A stretch of 64,000 nt of DNA, from the NCBI GenBank assembly GCA_032622095.1, contig CP136067.1:76286705-76350704 (forward strand), read 5' to 3'. The notes under the pieces were generated by a model. The model ran no database searches, was not told the origin of the DNA, and was given only the letters and a program-made list of their open reading frames with translations. Shown in pieces: positions 56,608 through 64,000 of the stretch. Each line of letters starts with the position of its first letter. Position 1 is the first letter of the stretch. A program made the translations under genes and the position numbers. Source of the DNA: Siphonodentalium dalli. Lineage: Eukaryota; Mollusca; Scaphopoda; Gadilida; Siphonodentaliidae.

Positions 56608-56692
56608 AACCATTTCACTATGGTGAACCATTCACTACAGCGAACCAGTCACTACGGCAAGCCAGTCACCACGGGGAACCAGTTACTACAGT
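56608..56692. repeat. 17-bp minisatellite, five units (left arm)
   Basis: AACCATTTCACTATGGT, GAACCATTCACTACAGC, GAACCAGTCACTACGGC, AAGCCAGTCACCACGGG, GAACCAGTTACTACAGT. Exact 17-bp register, variable units, preserved almost unchanged in the mirror copy at about 60838-60925. Confidence 0.9.
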
Positions 56693-57370
56693 GACAATAC
56701 GTGATAAGTCGTGTGTCAGTAATAATACTGTGATACACTCATGTACATACTAATATTGTTTCATATAATGTCTATCCTTGCTCATCATTTTCATAGCATT
56801 AAATCTGTTATACAGAGGAAATAAAGCACTAATGCTGCGTTTATTGTTGGGAGTTTAAATTATTGCATTAGTAAATCGATTCACAGTGTAACGCCAAATA
56901 GACAAGAGAGACAAGTTCCTCACAATGCCAACAAACATAAGTAAACGTAATATGTTTGTAATATGTCAGACACCATTCACATGGTGGTTTGTAACTCGTA
57001 GGCGCTAGTTTCGGAAGATATCCAATCATATTCGTTGTTTATTCTCATTGGGACAGAGGTGCAAAAATGTAAATTATGTTCACAATACACATACACCGTT
57101 GTTTACAAACAATGAATTTTATATTATAAATTAAATATATAAAATATTAGCCTTCAAAGTTCAGATATATCACAACTATCAGTCGTGCAATAACTGGTGT
57201 GGAAATTTATTACAAAACAATATTGATATGACTAATATAGCGAATGGAATGACACATTGGAGATTTCCCCTCAACTCAGATCAAGCTTGTTAATCAGTCC
57301 CAATTTTCGTATTTCAGTTTTATTTAGATCTAAGTTCATTGTGTTATGACATATCAATCGTTAATGGGTC
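56693..57370. other. Unassigned arm sequence
   Basis: No gene; palindrome-paired with about 60160-60837. Confidence 0.4.
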
Positions 57371-58050
57371 AAGAATATATAAATGCTCTTTATTATGGTT
57401 CAACTATTGAGTTTTCACACACTGTAGTTTTCGTTGGCTATATATGTAGTATTCTTCGTGATCTTTGGGTCATTATATACGCATAGCCAATGTGCTCGAG
57501 AAGAATGCACATTGATTCTGCTTCAGTCTGCTTGCTTTTTATTGACCTGTATGTCCATGTTTCTTAATGCAGTTTCATTGCCCATGTTATGATGATGTAT
57601 CAGGGATCTTTTATTGACAAATCATATAAATGCTTTTTACTATATATGGCTAAACTATTCATTTCTGCACACGTTCTGGTCTACAGTGGGTTTATGATAT
57701 ATTAATATGCTATTAATTGACAAGTCCCGTATAAATGCTCTTTACATAGGGCTCAGCTATTTATTTCTGCATATGCTTGGGTCTACAGTGGATTTATGTT
57801 GATATTATGACGTATATTATGTTGTTTAATAATCACGTATAAACGCTCTCTCCTGCCATATCAAGCTATTAGCGATGATGGTCAATAACTTTTTGAGATC
57901 CTCCCCATACAATATTCATAAATGACAGCAATAGCGGTTTCTTCTGATCGATTATCAAGTGCCATTTCTGCCAAATAACCCCCTTCCCTTATTGTGTTAT
58001 GATGTATATTTATCGTTAATTAGTGAATCACATATACAAGCTCTTTACTG
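57370..58050. repeat. ~115-bp satellite-like monomers (second cluster)
   Basis: ATAAATGCTCTTTATTATGG (57379), ATAAATGCTTTTTACTATAT (57626), GTATAAATGCTCTTTACATA (57730) and GTATAAACGCTCTCTCCTG (57837) begin successive units with shared CAACTATTGA / CTACAGTGGGTTTATG / AATTGACAA words. Mirror copies at 59330-59930 and 60070-60150. Confidence 0.7.
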
Positions 58051-58154
58051 TACGACTCAACTTTATGGGAACATTTATATCATATGTTTTCTGCTAAAAG
58101 TAAAACATACATGACGATACATATCAGTTTTGGGATTTGTTGTATGTATACCTA

Positions 58155-58284
58155 CAGTAATGCTCTAATTAATCGACCTTAACAACAGCAGAATTATGGG
58201 CAACTTTTCAGGATTTAGTCGGAAATATGGGAAAAGTTACCTATAATTCTGCTGTTAAGACGTCGATTAATTAGAGCATTACTG
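58155..58284. mobile_element. 130-bp Tc1/mariner-like MITE (left arm)
   Basis: CAGTAATGCTCTAATTAATC at the left and GATTAATTAGAGCATTACTG at the right, flanked by TA on both sides (58153-58154, 58285-58286). The interior is a hairpin (GCAGAATTATGGGCAACTTT / AAAGTTACCTATAATTCTGC). A TA duplication with CAGT ends fits Tc1/mariner. The mirror copy is at 59370-59511. Confidence 0.85.
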
Positions 58285-58530
58285 TAATACTTATTTTAAA
58301 GATACTTTATTAGTGCTATTAGTCTACAACAAGGAAATTAAAAAAGTGCCTTTTCGCAAAACCATATGATGCGTAATGACTCATTTTCGAAAGGCATATA
58401 TTTGATTAACTCAAATATAGATGGTATTTTTAAACTGAATTATTTGTTTGACACATAATCACACATGGCACCTTTACATTTTTCAAAAATTATTGAATGG
58501 ACCAAATCATATATTCTAAAATATACATTT

Positions 58531-58985
58531 TACACTGAAAATAAGGTAAAAAAATTATTAAAACATGGTCGGACTCCTACAACACTGAAAATAAGCTACA
58601 AGAAAAATTTAAACATGGACTGACTAATACAACACTGAAAATAAGGTAAAAAAAATACTAAAACATGGAATGACTAATACAACACTGAAAATAAGGTTAA
58701 AAAAATATATAAATATGGACCGACTAATACAACACTGAAAATAAGGTTAAAAAAATACTAAAACATGGACTGACTAATACAAACACTGAAAATAAGGTAA
58801 AAAAATATAAACATGTACTGTTTAATACAACACTGAAAATAAGGTAAACAAATATTAAAACATGAACTGACTTATACAACACTGAAAATAAGGTAAAAAA
58901 ATAATAAAACATGGACTGACTATTAATACAACACTGAAAATATGGTAAAAAACATGATCGGACTCATACAATACTGAAAATAAAA
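58531..58985. repeat. 49-bp tandem repeat in the loop of the third inverted repeat
   Basis: About ten units of ACACTGAAAATAAGGTAAAA, then ATACTAAAACATGGACTGAC and TAATACA, with length variation of a few bases. It forms the whole spacer between the two arms. Confidence 0.95.
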
Positions 58986-59369
58986 TAATTTCAGGTGCAA
59001 TTTCTGATTATGTGTCCAAACGAATAATTTAGTTTAAAAATAGTATATATATTCACGTTATCTAATATGTCTCTCTAAAATGGGTCATTACGCATCGTGA
59101 CATTTTGCGAAATGGCACTATTTAAATTTCCCGGTTGTAGACTAAATAGCACTGAAAAAGATTATTTTTTATTGGGTGCATAAGAAACATAACATTTTCA
59201 AATATCTTTAAAATAATTATTAGGTATACATACAACAAATTCCAACAACTGACGTGTATCGTCATTTATATTTTACTTTTAGCAGAAAACATGATATAAA
59301 TTTTCCCATATAGTTGAGCCATACAGTAAAGAGCATTTATTTGTGAATCGCTAATTAATGATAGATATA

Positions 59370-59511
59370 CAGTAATTCCCTAAGTAATCGACCTCTTAAC
59401 CAAAGTAGAATTATGGGTAACTTTTCAGGAAGCCATATTTCCGACTAAATCCTGAAAAGTTACCCATAATTCTGCTGTGGTTAAAGGAGTCAATTAATTA
59501 AGGCATTACTG
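59370..59511. mobile_element. Tc1/mariner-like MITE (right arm)
   Basis: CAGTAATTCCCTAAGTAATC ... GAGTCAATTAATTAAGGCAT, TA on both sides. Mirror copy of 58155-58284 with a slightly longer interior. Confidence 0.85.
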
Positions 59512-60837
59512 TATACGTCATAACACCAACAAGGGAGGGGACATTGGGCAGAAATGGCGCTTGATAATCCTTCAAAAGAAACCACTATTGCTGTCATTTA
59601 CGAATATTGTATGGGGAGGATATAAAAAAAGTGATTGACCATCATCGCTAATAGCTTGATATGGCAGAGCATATATACATGATTTTTCAATTAACGACCT
59701 ATAATATATACGTCGCATCTACATAGACCACTGTAGACCCAAGCGTCTGTAGAAATCAATAGCTGAGCCCTATGTAAAGAGTGTTTATGCGTGACTTAAT
59801 GTCGATTAATGGCATATTAATATATCATAAACCCACAGTAGACCAGAGTTTATGCAGAAATTAATAGTTTAACCATATAGGGTAAAGAGCGTTTATATAT
59901 ATATATGGTTTGTCAATAAAAGAGCCCTGATACATCATAAGATATAGGCAATGAAATTGCATTAAGAAACACAGGTCCATATAAAGCAGGCAGACTGAAG
60001 CAGAAACAATGTGCAGACATCTCTGCGCACATTGGCTATGTGTATATAATGACCAAAAGATCACGAAGAATACTATATATATAGCCAACGAAAACTACAG
60101 TGTGTGAAAACTCAATAGTTGAACCATAATGAAGAGCATTTATATATTCTTGACCCATTAACGATTGATATGTCATAACACAATGAACTTAGATCTAAAT
60201 AAAACTGAAATACGAAAATTGGGACTGATTAACAAGCTTGATCGAGTTGAGGGGAAATCTCCAATGTGTCATTCCATTCGCTATATTAGTCATATCAATA
60301 TTGTTTTGTAATAAATTTCCTCACCAGTTATTGCACGACTGATTATGAGTTGATATATTTGAACTGTGAAGGCTATATTTATAAATATATAAAATATAAC
60401 AATTTATAATATAAAATTCATTGTTTGTAAACAAAGGTGTATGTGTATTGTGAACATAATTTACATTTTTGCACCTCTGTCCAAATGAGAATAAACAATG
60501 AATATGATTGGATATCTTCCGAAACTAGCAGTCTAAAGCCTAAGAGTTACAAATAACCATATGTGAATGGTGTCTGTCATATTACAAACTTTGATCATAC
60601 TTACGTTTGTTGGCATTGTGAGTAACTTGTCTCTCTTGTCTATTTGGCGTTAAACTGTGAATCGATTTACTAATGCAATAATTTAAACTCCCAACAATAA
60701 ACGCAGCATTAGTGCTTTATTTCCTCTGTATAACAGATTTATTGCTATGAAAATGATGAGCAAGGATAGACATTATATGAAACAATATTAGTATGTACAT
60801 GAGTGTATCACAGTATTATTACTGACACACGTATTGT

Positions 60838-60925
60838 CACTGTAGTAACTGGTTCCCCGTGGTGACTGGCTTGCCGTAGTGACTGGTTCGCTGTAGTGAA
60901 TGGTTCACCATAGTGAAATGGTTAT
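60838..60925. repeat. 17-bp minisatellite (right arm)
   Basis: Inverse of 56608-56692: ACTGTAGTAACTGGTTCCCC, GTGGTGACTGGCTTGCC, GTAGTGACTGGTTCGCT and so on. Confidence 0.9.
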
Positions 60926-61735
60926 TTGGGCTGTGAATTAGTCAAAAATTTTGGGCTGTAGAAACTGCATACCAGATGTTGAACACCGAATGACCCAGCA
61001 TTAAATCGTGCATATAAAACCTGTGTGCCAGTTAGAAAATAGGTATAAATCCTGCGTAATGCCTGAAAATGGTCTGAATCGCTTGATATTGCAGTAAAGA
61101 CCGTTTATATGCGATTTGTCAATTAATGACACATAATATACATACATAAATACATCATAATATATACATAAACCTACTGTAGACGAGCGTATATGTAGAA
61201 CTCAATAATTTGGCGACATGTAAAGAGTGATTTGTCAATTAACATATAATATTAAGTCATATCTACATAATCCCATTTGTTGACCCAAGCACATGTAGAA
61301 CTCAATAGTTTAGTCATATGTAAAGAGCGTTTATACTTTACTCCTAGTTTAACCATATTAAATGGTTAATCATATATGCTTTTTGCAGAATCTTAAGTAT
61401 GGCTATACACAAGGAAAAGATGGGCACTCAAAAGGATAAGCTTGTCCATTGACAACAAACACTATAGTTCAGATTCAAAACGTAAACAACCAATAATCAA
61501 CGCGAACAAAATATATTGTCTAGAAAGCGGAGGGTAATAACTAGTTGCCTCTCCAACTGTATGTAATATGATCAATAAACCTATCTAGCATCAATAACAG
61601 ATTTTATTAATTATAATGAACAGCTATAATAAGTTATTAGTGTGAGATGGAACATAAATCTCAAGCTGCTAACAGAATAATGGGAGGGAGGGTGGGGAAA
61701 ATGAATCTTTGTAATCAAAGAAATTTTGGACTCAG

Positions 61736-61841
61736 TTAGAGCTTTCCGATGAATGGCAACAAGACATATTTCCGACTAAATCCTTAAAAGTTACCCATAA
61801 TTCTGATGTGGTTAAGGAGTAGATTATTTAGAGCATTACTG
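61736..61841. mobile_element. Tc1/mariner-like MITE half (right arm)
   Basis: TTTCCGATGAATGGCAACAA ... GATTATTTAGAGCATTACTG. Mirror copy of 55678-55790. Confidence 0.7.
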
Positions 61842-62020
61842 TATGCTGCCAAAATTAGACAAGGGTGGTCAACTGTATCGGCAGCATGACCAGAATCCAA
61901 GTCCTCGTTGTAAGAGTCATGGCAGGCTTGCTCGAATGAGGGATTGGTAAGCTTTGTATGTATTCGATCAAGGCTCAAACGAAAGTTATGCCATTGGTTC
62001 CATCAAAGTTATAATATCGT

Positions 62021-62860
62021 AGTTGAACGTAGTGAAAAGGCGGTAAGTTGAACGTAGTGAAAAGGCGGTAAGTTGAACGTAGTGAAAAGGCGGTAAGTTG
62101 AACGTAGTGAAAAGGCGGTAAGTTGAACGTAGTGAAAAGGCGGTAAGTTGAACGTAGTGAAAAGGCGGTAAGTTGAACGTAGTGAAAAGGCGGTAAGTTG
62201 AACGTAGTGAAAAGGCGGTAAGTTGAACGTAGTGAAAAGGCGGTAAGTTGAACGTAGTGAAAAGGCGGTAAGTTGAACGTAGTGAAAAGGCGGTAAGTTG
62301 AACGTAGTGAAAAGGCGGTAAGTTGAACGTAGTGAAAAGGCGGTAAGTTGAACGTAGTGAAAAGGCGGTAAGTTGAACGTAGTGAAAAGGCGGTAAGTTG
62401 AACGTAGTGAAAAGGCGGTAAGTTGAACGTAGTGAAAAGGCGGTAAGTTGAACGTAGTGAAAAGGCGGTAAGTTGAACGTGGTGAAAAGGCGGTAAGTTG
62501 AACGTGGTGAAAAGGCGGTAAGTTGAACGTGGTGAAAAGGCGGTAAGTTGAACGTGGTGAAAAGGCGGTAAGTTGAACGTGGTGAAAAGGCGGTAAGTTG
62601 AACGTGGTGAAAAGGCGGTAAGTTGAACGTGGTGAAAAGGCGGTAAGTTGAACGTGGTGAAAAGGCGGTAAGTTGAACGTGGTGAAAAGGCGGTAAGTTG
62701 AACGTGGTGAAAAGGCGGTAAGTTGAACGTGGTGAAAAGGCGGTAAGTTGAACGTGGTGAAAAGGCGGTAAGTTGAACGTGGTGAAAAGGCGGTAAGTTG
62801 AACGTGGTGAAAAGGCGGTAAGTTGAACGTGGTGAAAAGGCGGTAAGTTGAACGTGGTGG
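62021..62860. repeat. 25-bp satellite, 33.6 copies in two variant blocks
   Basis: Unit: AGTTGAACGT, AGTGAAAAGG, CGGTA. Units starting at 62021 to 62446 (18 units) carry GTAGTG; units from 62471 (15 full plus a partial) carry GTGGTG. There is no other variation and no mixing. The array begins at the outer edge of the third inverted repeat and ends in GTGGTTTTAACCAC. It has no stop codon on the minus strand in any phase, so long overlapping open frames appear, but they are a by-product. Confidence 0.98.
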
Positions 62861-63086
62861 TTTTAACCACTCGCCAAAAGGCTTGTGATTAAAACCACAA
62901 TGCCACTTGTGGTGAAAATTTGGGTACACTCGGCGACTATGGGTGTATTCTATATAGCACATGTTCACACAATAAGAGATATGACAAAGAGACCCATCAT
63001 CAGCTGGTGGCTGAAGAGAATAATTTATTGGGATTTGAGAGTTATCAAGATGGGAGCCGAGCTAGTGAAGCATTAAATATCCTGTG
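62861..63086. other. Unassigned sequence
   Basis: TATATAGCACATGTTCACACA at about 62950 recurs near 63345, so the hairpin pair between them may lie inside a ~400-bp direct repeat. No gene. Confidence 0.45.
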
Positions 63087-63233
63087 CCAGTGCATTCTCT
63101 TATATATGCGAGTCTCCCATATATAAGAGAATGCACTGGTTTACAGGGTCAATGTAATTATTGTTAGGCTAATGCATTCTTATATATGCAAGGCTCACAA
63201 TGGAAGACTCGCATATATAAGAGAATGCATTGG
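63087..63233. repeat. Pair of hairpin modules
   Basis: 63087-63139 (CCAGTGCATTCTCTTATATA ... GAGTCTCCCATATATAAGAG ... ACTGG, 53 bp) and 63169-63233 (CTAATGCATTCTTATATATG ... AAGAGAATGCATTGG). Preceded by CCTGTG and followed by ACATGGTTTTCGC, the same outer context as at 42300-42480 and 47700-47880. Confidence 0.85.
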
Positions 63234-63444
63234 AACATGGTTTTCGCAAAATTTCATGTAGATCCAGTTCAAACTCCATGCAGGGTTTACCTCCCTTGAT
63301 GACTCGGCAAGACCGCTGCTGCCGACATTTCACCCACATTTGCCCTATATAGCACATGTTCACACAGATTTAGTATAAAATCCATTCTGAAAATGAACTG
63401 GTCATATTCATTGTGTATTAATTATCTATATCTATATTTGCGAA

Positions 63445-63472
63445 TGTCTGTCTGTCTGTCTGTCTGTCTGTG
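63445..63472. repeat. (CTGT)n microsatellite
   Basis: Seven TCTG/CTGT repeats. Confidence 0.97.
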
Positions 63473-63539
63473 TTCTATAGAAATTCACAGGGGACCATCT
63501 AGATGATGCCAAAGGGGTCTACTAGAAGTAGGTTTTTAC

Positions 63540-64000
63540 GAGAAAGATAATGGTCGGGGTTAGAATTTTCTAAATTGACGCCGTTGTTGTCAGGGGCAGA
63601 AAAGGGGGAGGGGCAGAAAAAAAATTTGTCGCCGATTGCCACCAAACTTATATATAATCATCCCCATAATATGAGGAATCTAATGGCGTGGTTTAAATAT
63701 GGAAAATGTCGCGCCGTTCGCTTTAGGGGTGCCCGGAAGGGGAGGGGCAGATTTTTTTTCTGTCGCCGATTGCAACGAAACTAGCATATAATCAGCCCCA
63801 TGATATGAAGAATCCAACGGTGTGGTTTAAATATGTCAAAAGTGGCGTCGTTTGAGTCGGGGATGAACGGAAGGGGAGAGGGGCACCAAAATTGATAAAA
63901 CTAATTTTAGCGCCGATTTCCACCAAATTGATATATATTCATCTTCATGATACAAGGAATCTAATTGTGCGATTTAACAACGCCAAATTGTTGTTTTTGG
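63540..64000. repeat. ~140-bp tandem array running off the window
   Basis: GTCGCCGATTGCCACCAAAC (63628), GTCGCCGATTGCAACGAAAC (63762) and GCGCCGATTTCCACCAAAT (63911) mark three units. Each has ATATATAATCATCCCCAT-like, GAATCTAATGGCGTGGTTTA-like and GGAAGGGGAGGGGCA-like words. The unit is 134-147 bp. Confidence 0.88.

Larger units (their letters stand above)
55484..58482 (+). repeat. Left arm of a third large inverted repeat
   Basis: Reverse complement of 58990-62020: compare ACTTTGGTGGAACCAATTGC (55497) with GCCATTGGTTCCATCAAAGT (about 61990-62010) and GCTCATCATTTTCATAGCA (56780) with its inverse near 60745. Arms are about 3 kb, more diverged than the 20-kb palindrome. It contains ~115-bp satellite-like monomers, a 17-bp minisatellite and two MITEs, all with mirror copies. 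Confidence 0.92.
58990..62020 (-). repeat. Right arm of the third large inverted repeat
   Basis: Inverse of 55484-58482. It ends at about 62018-62020, exactly where the 25-bp satellite begins. Confidence 0.92.

Noticed and set aside
58724-58912. Minus-strand hydrophobic frame
   Set aside because: By-product of the 49-bp tandem array.
62021-62860. CRISPR-like array
   Set aside because: Units are contiguous with no spacers, and the context is eukaryotic. It is a satellite.
61986-62968. Two long overlapping minus-strand open frames (294 and 319 codons) with a 25-residue peptide repeat
   Set aside because: A 25-bp unit without stops repeats every 75 bp in any phase, so all phases stay open and encode the same 25-residue repeat. 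No composition or start supports a gene.

Overview
This is a 64 kb window of AT-rich, repeat-dense animal nuclear DNA. Spliced signals, tRNA-derived SINE, LINE, MITE and Ty3/gypsy remains, microsatellites and a 100-N scaffold gap (22767-22866) all point to a eukaryotic assembly. Repeats carrying GGGAGATAACTCTG (about 52110, 52260, 53500, 53640) and GGCATAACTCT (46021-46035, with variants nearby) are of a kind I associate with mollusc genomes, so a gastropod or bivalve is my best guess. That is inference from memory, not a search.

Layout. (1) 1-20583 is a giant, nearly perfect palindrome: left arm 1-11451, a 17-bp G/C spacer, right arm 11469-20583. The arms differ by few substitutions and microsatellite lengths, but the left arm alone carries a young, incomplete Ty3/gypsy copy (2085-4415, identical 153-bp LTRs, 5-bp target duplication). 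The right arm keeps the matching empty site at 18498-18502. (2) 20584-25950 holds a tRNA-derived SINE, two unassigned small reading frames, the gap, a 5'-truncated SGNH-hydrolase reading frame, a LINE 3' fragment and a 146-bp hairpin. (3) 25964-30931 is the only strongly coding part: a 292-codon unassigned ORF1/gag-like protein, then a 1157-residue protein behind a spliced 5' UTR. The large protein reads as CG-1-like domain, MULE-type DDE transposase, SWIM zinc finger, long Ser/Pro linker, Ulp1/C48 cysteine protease and PHD finger. It is followed at once by a higher-order tandem array (two alternating ~134-bp units, 269-bp period). (4) 31.7-41 kb is mostly unassigned sequence with a 592-bp TTAA-flanked MITE, a 206-bp tandem duplication and a 1.85-kb terminal-inverted-repeat element. 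(5) 40.6-50 kb is a nest of inverted repeats: piggyBac-like MITEs, a 590-bp foldback, and a 67-bp hairpin module seen at least a dozen times. A second large inverted repeat (42103-44020 / 46550-47990) surrounds a BED-finger (hAT-type) remnant. (6) 50-54.5 kb holds satellite-like tandem and segmental duplications. (7) 55484-62020 is a third large inverted repeat, with ~3-kb arms and a 49-bp tandem array in its loop. Its right edge abuts a 33.6-copy, 25-bp satellite (62021-62860). More hairpin modules and a tandem array run to the window end.

No host gene can be named with confidence. The best candidate for something new is the multi-domain transposase/protease/PHD protein at 27458-30931. The second is the density of very large inverted repeats, two of which carry arm-specific insertions that record empty and filled sites on one molecule.
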